From Pararhizobium sp. IMCC3301 (lineage in GTDB: Bacteria; Pseudomonadota; Alphaproteobacteria; Rhizobiales; GCA-2746425): a stretch of 64,000 nucleotides of DNA. Every line of letters begins with the position of its first letter. Position 1 is the stretch's first letter. Shown here piece after piece: positions 36,003 to 43,832 of this stretch. Location of the stretch: assembly GCF_030758315.1 (NCBI RefSeq), contig NZ_CP132336.1, positions 3,997,001-4,061,000 of the forward strand. The letters are read 5' to 3'. Under the pieces are notes generated by a model. That model was not told the origin of the DNA. It saw nothing but the letters and a program-made list of their open reading frames with translations, and did no database searches. A program made the position numbers and the translations under genes.

Positions 36003-36437
36003 ATGTGGTATGAAGTTGATATTCGCCCAGACGACAATGATACCTGGCTTGTTACGGCGACTGCCTTTGATGAGGTTGTTTCCTTTGGTGATGATACAGA
36101 ATCGGCGCTCCGAAACGTTCGTGATGCGATTGAAGAAGCTATCGCCGGTAGAATTGCGCGTGGTGAAGATATTCCTTTTCCTATGCGTGAGGCCCCAAGC
36201 AAAGGTCATTTCGTGCAGATGCCCGTTATGGTGATACTGAAGGCCGGTCTTCATATGCAGCTGCGTTCGCAGGGCTGGACCCGTGCCGATTTAAAGCGCG
36301 CCCTTGGCTGCCAGCGTGAGCACGTTGATAGGCTCTTTAGGCTTGATCACAATTCCAAAATGGATTCCATAGAAGCTGCTTTTACGGCTCTAGGCGTGAC
36401 ACTGGAAGTGAACGTGCCCGCACTGAAAGCGGCATAA
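36003..36437 (+). CDS. hicB: HicB antitoxin, E. coli type with C-terminal helix-turn-helix
   Basis: This 144-residue antitoxin has the N-terminal partially degraded RNase-H-like HicB fold (MWYEVDIRPDDNDTWLVTAT, then SFGDDTESALRNVRDAIEEA) and a C-terminal Xre-like DNA-binding part (WTRADLKRALGCQREHVDRL, then FRLDHNSKMDSIEAAFTALG). Both parts align with E. coli HicB. ACGGAG precedes the ATG. Its partner toxin gene just upstream has an amber codon, so HicB may now be an orphan that still represses the duplicated operator at 35755-35790. Confidence 0.92.
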   Translation: MWYEVDIRPDDNDTWLVTATAFDEVVSFGDDTESALRNVRDAIEEAIAGRIARGEDIPFPMREAPSKGHFVQMPVMVILKAGLHMQLRSQGWTRADLKRALGCQREHVDRLFRLDHNSKMDSIEAAFTALGVTLEVNVPALKAA

Positions 36438-36483
36438 GCTACACTGAGCTACTCCCCATCGTTTGGACAGTTCTCGGCGTGAA

Positions 36484-36660
36484 TTAAACTACTCTCTGCA
36501 CCTGCTGATCGGGTTGGGTTGTTTCATTTCTGTGCCAATAGACCACGGCTGGCGACTTGCCGCCAAGTGTGGAGTGCGGGCACTTATAATTGTAGAATGC
36601 CATCCTCTTTCTGACGCCAGCCTTGGCCTCTGACCAGGTCCCCCAGGCATGCATATAGAC
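36484..36660 (-). pseudogene. IS3-family transposase fragment (C-terminal end)
   Basis: The frame reads WSEAKAGVRKRMAFYNYKCP, then HSTLGGKSPAVVYWH, the end of the DDE integrase domain of IS3-family OrfB (usual form: W..A...I..Y..FYN..RPHS.L...TP...Y). Only about 55 residues remain, with no catalytic Asp or Glu, no orfA and no clear terminal repeats. Sequence before it is unrelated and is interrupted by a 14-bp tandem duplication. It lies 46 bases from hicB, tail to tail. It is the only insertion-sequence trace in the window. Confidence 0.8.
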
Positions 36661-36674
36661 GCATGCATATAGAC
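36647..36674. repeat. Perfect 14-bp tandem duplication
   Basis: GCATGCATATAGAC occurs twice with no gap (36647-36660 and 36661-36674), at the edge of the IS3 fragment. It may be slippage or a trace of the event that truncated the element. Confidence 0.85.
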
Positions 36675-36685
36675 ACATTTGTATT

Positions 36686-36997
36686 TCAGGACCGCCGTGA
36701 CGCTTCATGGCGGTGTCGCTCAATCACTGCGGGCAGAAATTCCGGCAGCATATGACGGCCCAGTGGCGTGAGTGTCCAGCATGCACAGAAATCGAACTCC
36801 TTCAATTGATCCGGCACCGGTAATTTTTCTGCCCAATCCAGTGCCTCCAAAGCCTGATAAAAAACATCATGAGGACTGCCGATTGTTGTCATCTGTTTGG
36901 AATCTTCATGTTCAATGACACCTGCCACGCAGGATTTATCACCGTCAGACAGAACCAGATAGTTGTCACCGGCCAACCGCATTTCGCTTTCCGTCAT
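36686..36997 (-). CDS. Hypothetical small protein
   Basis: This 103-residue protein starts MTESEMRLAGDNYLVLSDGD and contains SCVAGVIEHEDSK and DFCACWTLTPLGRHMLPEFL. The last part (WTLTPLGRHML) looks like a short winged-helix-like end, but no family is recognized. GGAG eight bases before the ATG supports translation. It is predicted to be soluble and acidic. It ends next to the IS3 fragment and begins 38 bases after the stop of the PLP-enzyme frame on the same strand. Confidence 0.65.
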   Translation of the reverse strand: MTESEMRLAGDNYLVLSDGDKSCVAGVIEHEDSKQMTTIGSPHDVFYQALEALDWAEKLPVPDQLKEFDFCACWTLTPLGRHMLPEFLPAVIERHRHEASRRS

Positions 36998-37035
36998 GTT
37001 GAAGTCTCCGCTTTTGATCTAAAATCCTGTCAGTT

Positions 37036-38199
37036 TCATCCGCCATTTGCCCGCGTCAGCGCCTGTTCCAGATCATAGATCAGGTCATCCGCATCCTCAA
37101 TTCCGATCGACAATCTCAGCAGACGCGGGTGCACCGGGAAACCGGGACCCGACACCGTCATCCGGTGTTCGATCAAGGATTCCACGCCGCCCAGCGAGGT
37201 CGCAGGATAAAACAACTCGCAATAGCGCGTCACATCAATCGCCGTCTGCTTCGACCCCTTGACGATAATCGACAACATACCGCCGAACTGTCCTCCTGTC
37301 TGGCGCTGCGCGACCGCATGACCGGGATGGGAAGGCAGGCCGGGATACAAAACCTTTTCCAGCCTGGGATGATGTTCGAAGTGACGGGCAACCGCCAGTG
37401 CATTTCGGGTTGCCTTTTCAACCCGCAAAAACAGGGTGCGCATGCCGCGGATCAGCAGCCAGGCATCGAAGGAGTGCAGCACGGTGCCATGTAATTTGCG
37501 CACCATACAAATGTCATCCCAGAGCGCGCCGGTCTCGCGGACCGACAACACGCCTGCTGTGATATCGGAATGGCCGTTGAGATATTTTGTTGCGGAATGA
37601 AACGAGATATCGGCACCGAAATCCAGCGCCCGGGTGGAGCAGGGCGGCGTGCCGGTACAATCGGTCAGCAGCAACGCGCCGGCGTTATGGGCAATCTTTG
37701 CAGCAGCTGCGATATCGGTCACCTCCCATTCCGGATTGTTGGGGGTTTCCACCCACACCAGACGGGTTTCACCCTGGCGCATGGCTTCTTCCAGTTCCAC
37801 CAGATCGCCGGCGGCATAGTAACTGACCGACAGCCGCTTCAGCGCGTCATATTTCTGAAACTGGGCCAGCACACCGTGATACATCACACGAGGCACCACA
37901 ACATGGGCTCCGGCAGGCAATTGGTCGATCACTGCCGTGGCAGCTGACATGCCCGAAGCAAACAGCAAGCTCTCGGCGGCGCTCTCCAACTCGGCAATAA
38001 TGGCCTCCGCATGGGCCGTGGTCTGGTTGCCGTCGCGTCTGTACCAGTAGGGTTTGCGAGTTTCGTAATTCTCATCCCGCGCATAGGTCGCAGCCGGCTG
38101 AATGGCCGGTACGACCGCGCCGGTTTCCTCGTCAATAAACCGCAACGCCTGAGCAATGCGGGTCGCCGGAGAGAAGGTTCTGTTGCGTTTTGATGTCAT
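37036..38199 (-). CDS. Cys/Met metabolism PLP-dependent enzyme (cystathionine gamma-synthase/beta-lyase family)
   Basis: The 387-residue enzyme has the trans-sulfuration family pattern: PAIQPAATYARDENYE near the N-terminus, ESLLFASGMSAATAVI (PLP phosphate loop), VETPNNPEWEVTD, LLLTDCTGTPPCSTRALDFG with the cofactor Asp, and the PLP lysine in SFHSATKYLNGHSD (about residue 210). SLGGVESLIEHR and RLSIGIEDADDLIYDLEQAL close the protein. The ATG at 38199 gives the usual family start, although its ribosome-binding site is poor; a longer frame opens at 38352. It could be a cystathionine gamma-synthase, beta-lyase or methionine gamma-lyase-like enzyme, and sequence alone does not decide. Confidence 0.9.
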   Translation of the reverse strand: MTSKRNRTFSPATRIAQALRFIDEETGAVVPAIQPAATYARDENYETRKPYWYRRDGNQTTAHAEAIIAELESAAESLLFASGMSAATAVIDQLPAGAHVVVPRVMYHGVLAQFQKYDALKRLSVSYYAAGDLVELEEAMRQGETRLVWVETPNNPEWEVTDIAAAAKIAHNAGALLLTDCTGTPPCSTRALDFGADISFHSATKYLNGHSDITAGVLSVRETGALWDDICMVRKLHGTVLHSFDAWLLIRGMRTLFLRVEKATRNALAVARHFEHHPRLEKVLYPGLPSHPGHAVAQRQTGGQFGGMLSIIVKGSKQTAIDVTRYCELFYPATSLGGVESLIEHRMTVSGPGFPVHPRLLRLSIGIEDADDLIYDLEQALTRANGG

Positions 38200-38462
38200 A
38201 GGGGGCGTCCGCGGTGGTCGACTGATTGAAAGCAAAGTCACATCTTGCATATCCCGCAGAATTTTTCTGCATGCAAGTTTTCTGAATGTGACTGCCAAAG
38301 TCAGCCCGTTGCGGATGCCTGACCGTGCACACCGGGAACCGCTGCGCAGCAATATCGATCAAAATCACCCGCCCGGACAGGCGGTGTCAAAGCCCAGCCA
38401 GCCTGATATGGTCGCTCCCTGACATCGCCGTCCCTGACTCAGACGCCCGTGAGTCCGTTCAT

Positions 38463-38867
38463 TCAATTGCCACAGAAAGCCGGGTTTCTGGCTACTCTTG
38501 CGCATTTGATAGGCGCTGATTGGGTGATCTGGAACCTCCAGAAATGACCAGGCCGGCAAGTGTGATGCCGCGCATCGCAGCCATTATTGGGATTGCCGTT
38601 CTGCCAGTGCCACCACGCCCCGTTCTTGGTCAGGTGATGACCGTAAAAACACCAGTTCTGCGCCTGGAGTTTTGGATTTTCCTCTGGGAAACCTTCCTCA
38701 GATTCCTTCATGGCTTTGGGATCTTTATCCTTGGACTGCTTCTCATAGGTCTCAATAAGTTCAGCAGTTATATAGGACAAATCCAGATCGTCCGGCATGT
38801 CATCGCCAAACAAGTCTTTCATGCCGGCAAGCGTTTCCGCCCGAACGCGCTCAACATCCTGTTGCAT
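38463..38867 (-). CDS. Small Cys/His/Trp-rich protein of unknown family
   Basis: AAGGAGGG eight bases before the ATG at 38867 marks this as a real gene of 134 residues. The first half is acidic and helical (MQQDVERVRAETLAGMKDLF, then DDMPDDLDLSYITAELIETY). The second half is unusual: NWCFYGHHLTKNGAWWHWQN (residues 71-90), then GNPNNGCDARHHTCRPGHFW (91-110). Cys73, His77, His78, His87, Cys97, His101, His102, Cys104 and His108 could bind zinc or another metal. I do not recognize a family. It is a single gene between the PLP enzyme and a LysR gene. Confidence 0.7.
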   Translation of the reverse strand: MQQDVERVRAETLAGMKDLFGDDMPDDLDLSYITAELIETYEKQSKDKDPKAMKESEEGFPEENPKLQAQNWCFYGHHLTKNGAWWHWQNGNPNNGCDARHHTCRPGHFWRFQITQSAPIKCARVARNPAFCGN

Positions 38868-39175
38868 AACATCAACCCTCCTTAATGTTTGCGTACAATC
38901 TAACAGAGCGCGAGTTCTATAGCATAAAACCCGCCAAAATTGAATTTTAGTTCCCGTTCGGTGTCTTGAAACGAACACCGGTTCGGCAACATCCGGTCAG
39001 ACGGCTCACCAGTCATGAAACGCTCCGGCCCCTGACGCGCTGCAATAATCGCGCTGATATTCTTGTCAGTGAAGCGTAATGTCCGGGTGAGGCAGGGCAG
39101 GAGCGATAGACTTCAGTTGGTTTTTGAATTCTCAGTTCGGGTCCGCGGCGCTGGTCTCTTTGAAAGTTCTTACGT
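38868..39175. other. 308-bp gene-free gap
   Basis: This stretch lies between the start of the small Cys/His-rich gene and the end of the LysR gene. It must hold the promoter of the former, probably in the AT-rich part around 38890-38950. Short open frames here lack ribosome-binding sites and resemblance to known proteins. I see no repeat or hairpin I would report. Confidence 0.5.
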
Positions 39176-40120
39176 TCAAATCTGCAGCCCGTTTCGATGG
39201 GCAAATGCGGCACTTTCTCTGCGTAATTCCTTTACCAGATCATCCAGCAACTGATAACCAAGCCCGGCTTTTCGATGCATAATTCCGGTCTTGATAATCC
39301 ATGGGCTTTCTTTAGTGCGTATAGCCGCTGCGCCGAATGCAGATGCGATATCAGCCAACGGGGTGGGCAGACATGTGATCATCGGTGAAACCTTCAATAT
39401 CTCCATGACACCGGAGATTGAGTCGGACACAAGTGCCGCGTGCGGCTGCATTAATCCATGATGTGCGAAATAGCGTCCGACCCGGCTTTGCAATTCACGA
39501 TCCTGGCGGAAGGCCGCATAGGGATAGGCATTCAGATCTTTCGGTTGCGCATATGGCAATTTATGCAGCGGGTGGTCGCAATGGGCAAAGAACGATGTAC
39601 TGACCTCTGACAGCGGTTCGCAGACAAAATCAGCTGAATTCGTATCGGAGTAATCCATAAAGGCGTCAAACGCACCGACGCCAATATCAATCTCGTCTTT
39701 TTCAAACTGATCTGCGAAGCGTGCGCCGGAACTCCGCAGAACCGTAAACTGTGCCCGCGGGCGTTCGGTGTATAAACGGGCCAGCACTCTGGGCAGGAAC
39801 ATTGATGACCAGACCGAACCGGCACCAATCCTAAGCTGGCCGCCGTGTCCGCTGGCCATTTCCGACAATTCTTTTTCAATCAGGTCACATTCCACTTCGA
39901 CGCGTCTTGCCCGGTCGTAAAGTGCCTTGCCATACAGGGTGGGCGTGACGCCTCTGGACGTTCGGACAAGAAGCTGAACACCCAGATTGCTTTCAAGCTG
40001 CCGGATACTTTTGGTAATGGCTGATTGAGACAGGCATTGCGCTTTGGCCGCTTTATGCAGGTTTTCACTCTGACAGGCGGCCACAAAGTGCCGCAGCATC
40101 CGGATTGATCCGATTGTCAT
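39176..40120 (-). CDS. LysR family transcriptional regulator of the sulfatase/TTT locus
   Basis: The 314-residue protein has the LysR winged helix-turn-helix (about residues 8-66: HFVAACQSENLHKAAKAQCL, then SQSAITKSIRQLE) and a C-terminal ligand domain starting at about residue 95 (GGQLRIGAGSVWSSMFLP). It is divergent from tctB-tctA-sulfatase-tctC and is probably their regulator, with the shared operator in the 89-bp gap 40121-40209. The G-x-x-W-x-x-x-FLP opening of the ligand domain is shared with the LysR protein at 21233, suggesting that the two regulators form a subfamily. Confidence 0.92.
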   Translation of the reverse strand: MTIGSIRMLRHFVAACQSENLHKAAKAQCLSQSAITKSIRQLESNLGVQLLVRTSRGVTPTLYGKALYDRARRVEVECDLIEKELSEMASGHGGQLRIGAGSVWSSMFLPRVLARLYTERPRAQFTVLRSSGARFADQFEKDEIDIGVGAFDAFMDYSDTNSADFVCEPLSEVSTSFFAHCDHPLHKLPYAQPKDLNAYPYAAFRQDRELQSRVGRYFAHHGLMQPHAALVSDSISGVMEILKVSPMITCLPTPLADIASAFGAAAIRTKESPWIIKTGIMHRKAGLGYQLLDDLVKELRRESAAFAHRNGLQI

Positions 40121-40209
40121 GATTACTTTCTCTCATCGGTTTTGTTCATTAATTCATTTTTCTTTCATCATGGAAAGCCCTATTCTGACTCAGCTTCAAA
40201 TCGGGAAAG

Positions 40210-40710
40210 ATGCGACACCGGGGAGGGACAGCATTGCAGCGATCAAATGTGTCTGCGTGGATGAGTTTAAGCCGATTAACAGCCATCGGTCTGTTCATCA
40301 TCGGTGCGTCTGTCGCGTTCAGCGCTCTGTCTTACGAAATCGGCACACTCCGCCGCATGGGGCCAGGCTATTTTCCAATGCTGCTCGGGATAGCACTTTG
40401 CCTGATTTCCGGCATGATGCTGTTCGAGCGGCCCGCGACAGACAAACAGGACGACGCCACACCCCGTGCCAGTGTGGGACGTCATCTCCGCGCACTTCTG
40501 TTTCCCCTGGCCGGTATTCTGGCGTTTGCCGGCCTGATCAAATTTGCAGGATTTGCTCCTGCGGTGTTTGTCGGCGCTGTTCTTGCCGGCCTTGCGGAGC
40601 CGAAGAATCGGCTGTTTGAGTTGTGTCTCATCGCATTGCTCATCACTGGATTTGCAACACTTGTATTCGTCTATGCTCTGGGTATTCCGGTTCGGCTGGT
40701 GGCATTCTGA
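40210..40710 (+). CDS. tctB: Tripartite tricarboxylate transporter small membrane subunit TctB
   Basis: This 166-residue protein has four hydrophobic helices and the TctB features GTLRRMGPGYFPMLLGIALC (about residues 45-65) and GFAPAVFVGAVLAG. It is the small membrane component of a TTT-family secondary importer that uses a periplasmic binding protein. The start is uncertain: ATG at 40210, TTG at 40234 with GGAGGG upstream, or ATG at 40261. Its stop overlaps the tctA start by one base (TGATG). Confidence 0.88.
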   Translation: MRHRGGTALQRSNVSAWMSLSRLTAIGLFIIGASVAFSALSYEIGTLRRMGPGYFPMLLGIALCLISGMMLFERPATDKQDDATPRASVGRHLRALLFPLAGILAFAGLIKFAGFAPAVFVGAVLAGLAEPKNRLFELCLIALLITGFATLVFVYALGIPVRLVAF

Positions 40711-42230
40711 TGGATATCTTTGACAATGTAATTGCCGGATTTTCATCCGCTCTGTCAGCTACAAAACTGATGTATTGTTTCTTTGGTGTCTTCATGGGCA
40801 TGATGATGGGGGTCTTGCCCGGCATCGGGGCCATGGCAACCATATCAATGCTGCTGCCCGTCACTTTCTACGTCGCGCCGGATGTCGGACTGATAATGCT
40901 GGCAGGGATTTATTACGGCGCGCAATATGGCGGATCGATCTCCTCAATCCTGCTGAATTTACCCGGCACGCCCTCATCCGCTGTGATCTGCCTTGACGGC
41001 TACCCCATGACAAAGGCCAACCGGGCAGGGCCGGCAATTTTCCTGACAACGATGGCCTCCTTTTTCGGCAGTATGTTTGCCATCCTGCTGCTGTTCACAG
41101 TCGCGCCCCTGGCGGCAAAACTCGCACTGAGCTTTGGTGCGTCAGAGTATTTCGCGCTGATGATCCTGGGGCTGGTGGCCGCCGCCTCGCTGGCCCAGCA
41201 CGGCATCATGCGCGGCCTCGCCATGGTTGTGGTTGGTCTGATGCTGGGACTTGTCGGCTCCGATGTCACCAGTGGCACATTCAGAATGACCATGGGCATT
41301 CTCGATCTGGCCGATGGGTTCAGCATCATCGCCATGGCAATGGGTTTGTTCGGGGTCGCAGAAATTATGAGCAATCTGGCAGGAACCACCGGTGCCACGA
41401 TGCTGACCAGCAAAATAAAACTGCGGGATCTGGTGCCGACACGGCAGGATTTGCGTCAGTTCTCAGCTCCCGCTGCAAGGGGCGGAATCATTGGCGCAAT
41501 TTTGGGAATTCTTCCTGGCACCGGTGCCTCCATCGCGTCATTTGTCTCCTATGGATTTGAAAAGCGCATATCGCGAACGCCGCATAAATTTGGAACCGGA
41601 CATGTTCCCGGAATCGTAGCCCCGGAAGCGGCCAATAATTCAGCAGCTCAATCAGCCTTTATTCCGACCCTGACATTAGGCGTACCCGGTGATGCTGTGA
41701 TGGCATTGATGATGAGTGCGCTAATCATTCACGGTATCCAGCCGGGCCCGACGGTTATTACCGACCACCCGGATTTGTTCTGGGGGCTGGTTGCAAGCTT
41801 TGTCATCGGCAATGTGATCCTGCTGATCCTCAACCTGCCGTTGATTGGCCTCTGGGTCCGATTGCTGCTCATTCCCTACAGGTTTCTGTACCCGGTGATA
41901 ATCGTATTGATATGCGTTGGGGTCTTCTCGGTCGGTAACAGCCAGTTCGATGTGCTGCAGGTGATTTTTTTCGGCTTTGTCGGCTACGGCATGAAACTGG
42001 TGCGGCTGGAGCCTGCACCTTTGGTTCTGGGATTTGTGCTCGGCCCCTTGCTTGAGGAGAATTTTCGCCGGGCGCTCATTCTGTCGCGCGGCGATATTGC
42101 TGTCTTTGTCGAGCATCCGATCAGTGCATCTCTGCTGGTGGCATGCCTTGCCATAATCCTCTTTTCAATCAGGGGCGAACATGCGCGGCCGAAACGGGAA
42201 AACGAAACTCCGGCGCCGGGTGATACATGA
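40710..42230 (+). CDS. tctA: Tripartite tricarboxylate transporter large membrane subunit TctA
   Basis: The 506-residue polytopic membrane protein has the TctA signature VLPGIGAMATISMLLPVTF near residue 35, GIYYGAQYGGSISSILLNLP then GTPSSA (about 70-95), and the second conserved repeat GILPGTGASIASFVSYGFEK with VPGIVAPEAANNSA and LTLGVPGDAVMALM in the second half. It forms the transport channel with TctB. It is coupled to tctB upstream and its stop overlaps the sulfatase start (ATGA), so a sulfatase is inserted between tctA and tctC. The classical ligand class is tri- or dicarboxylates, but the ligand varies widely. Confidence 0.95.
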   Translation: MDIFDNVIAGFSSALSATKLMYCFFGVFMGMMMGVLPGIGAMATISMLLPVTFYVAPDVGLIMLAGIYYGAQYGGSISSILLNLPGTPSSAVICLDGYPMTKANRAGPAIFLTTMASFFGSMFAILLLFTVAPLAAKLALSFGASEYFALMILGLVAAASLAQHGIMRGLAMVVVGLMLGLVGSDVTSGTFRMTMGILDLADGFSIIAMAMGLFGVAEIMSNLAGTTGATMLTSKIKLRDLVPTRQDLRQFSAPAARGGIIGAILGILPGTGASIASFVSYGFEKRISRTPHKFGTGHVPGIVAPEAANNSAAQSAFIPTLTLGVPGDAVMALMMSALIIHGIQPGPTVITDHPDLFWGLVASFVIGNVILLILNLPLIGLWVRLLLIPYRFLYPVIIVLICVGVFSVGNSQFDVLQVIFFGFVGYGMKLVRLEPAPLVLGFVLGPLLEENFRRALILSRGDIAVFVEHPISASLLVACLAIILFSIRGEHARPKRENETPAPGDT

Positions 42231-43795
42231 GCACACAGCGCCCCAATTTTCTCCTAATAAGCACTGATCAGCAGCGCGCGGATCATCTCGGTTGCTATGG
42301 TGCGAACCTGTTGAAAACGCCGAATATTGATGCGTTGGCTCTACACGGAACCCGCTATGAAAATGCCTATGTCGCCTCCCCGGTCTGCATGCCTAACCGT
42401 GCCAGTCTGGTTACCGGTCGCATGCCCTCGCTGCATGGCGTCAGACACAATGGCCTGAATCTGGAACTTGGCACGCTGACCTTTGCCGAAGCGTTGCGCA
42501 GGGCAGGGTGGCGCACATCCCTGTCCGGCAAACCGCATTTTCAATGTGTCACGCAAAATCCGGCGCGCCTGGGCAATCGCTCGGGTGAAGAGCCGGTCAT
42601 CGAAGCCCGGTGCCGCAAAAATGGCCGCTATGATCAGGAAATCGGGCAATTGTGGCATGATTGTCCGGAACGCAGCCTGCAACTGCCCTATTATGGCTTC
42701 GAGTCCGTTGATCTGGCCGTCGGGCATGGAGATCAGGTCGACGGTCACTATACCGGTTGGCTGCGCGCGCAAGGTGTCAGTCCGAGCGAACTGAGAGGGC
42801 CTGAAAACGCGCTGGCCGGTTCACCACGGCAGACCATTCAGGCGTGGCGGACAGCGGTTCCCGAGGAGCTATATCCCACAAGCTATATTCACCGCGCAAC
42901 GATTGATCATTTGCGCTCCTATGCCCAAACGCCCGGGACGCCGTTTTTTCATTGGGCCAGTTTCTGCGATCCGCATCATCCGTTCACACCGCCCGGAAAA
43001 TATTGGGATTTGTATAAACCGCAGGACGTTGAATTGCCTGCCTCCTTCAATGCCGCTCCCGGCTCCGAGTTTGTCAGAACTTTGATGCGGATGCGCCAGA
43101 ATGGCCAGGCCAACCTTGCCGGAACATCTGCCATTGCAGTCAGCGAGGATGAGCTGCGCGCCGCATTGGCGCTGACATATGGCATGATTGCCATGATCGA
43201 CGACGCCGTGGGAGAGATTATGTCATCGCTGGGCTCTCTGGGGCTGGCGGACAACACCATAGTCATTTTCCTGTCAGATCATGGCGATCTGATGGGCGAA
43301 CACGGGCTGATGTTCAAGGGCCCATACCATTATCGCGGCATGACCAGAATCCCATTGATCTGGTCTGATCCCCGCTCACCGCGCGGTGCCGTTGTCACAG
43401 CGCCGGTCAGCACAATTGATCTAGCAGCCACAATCCTGGAAACAGCGGCCGTCCCGCCCTTCAACGGTCTGCAGGGCCGTCCGTTTAAGGACCGTGCCGG
43501 CGCAGACACTGCCACCCGCAATTCTGTTCTGATCGAGGACGAGATTCAATCCGAAGTCGCAGGTCATGACGTTCGCGGACGGGTCAGGACATTGCTGTCG
43601 GAGGGATGGCGCCTGACAATTTATGACGGCCTCAACCATGGCGAATTGTACAATCTGAACCACGATCCGCATGAACTTGAAAATCTTTGGACACAGCCGC
43701 ATGCGGCAGCAAGACGCGCCGAAATGACCGAGCAATTGCTGCGTGAGATGATCTTCCACTCGGAGACCTCACCGCTACCAGTCTACGCGGCCTGA
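42227..43795 (+). CDS. Sulfatase (alkaline-phosphatase superfamily), TTT-importer-linked
   Basis: This 522-residue enzyme opens PNFLLISTDQQRADHLGCYG with the metal-binding Asp14. It carries the active-site signature CMPNRASLVTGR, with Cys54 as the formylglycine precursor, and IFLSDHGDLMGEHGLMFKGP (about residues 347-366) for the second metal Asp and His. Asn replaces the usual Ser of C-x-P-S-R, so the type of maturation enzyme and the substrate class are uncertain. No signal peptide is seen, so it would work in the cytoplasm on an imported ester. The start overlaps the tctA stop by four bases and tctC follows 37 bases later, so it is part of the transporter operon. Confidence 0.92.
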   Translation: MSTQRPNFLLISTDQQRADHLGCYGANLLKTPNIDALALHGTRYENAYVASPVCMPNRASLVTGRMPSLHGVRHNGLNLELGTLTFAEALRRAGWRTSLSGKPHFQCVTQNPARLGNRSGEEPVIEARCRKNGRYDQEIGQLWHDCPERSLQLPYYGFESVDLAVGHGDQVDGHYTGWLRAQGVSPSELRGPENALAGSPRQTIQAWRTAVPEELYPTSYIHRATIDHLRSYAQTPGTPFFHWASFCDPHHPFTPPGKYWDLYKPQDVELPASFNAAPGSEFVRTLMRMRQNGQANLAGTSAIAVSEDELRAALALTYGMIAMIDDAVGEIMSSLGSLGLADNTIVIFLSDHGDLMGEHGLMFKGPYHYRGMTRIPLIWSDPRSPRGAVVTAPVSTIDLAATILETAAVPPFNGLQGRPFKDRAGADTATRNSVLIEDEIQSEVAGHDVRGRVRTLLSEGWRLTIYDGLNHGELYNLNHDPHELENLWTQPHAAARRAEMTEQLLREMIFHSETSPLPVYAA

Positions 43796-43832
43796 TCTGC
43801 AATCCGATATTAAACCAGAAGGAGGAAGAAAA

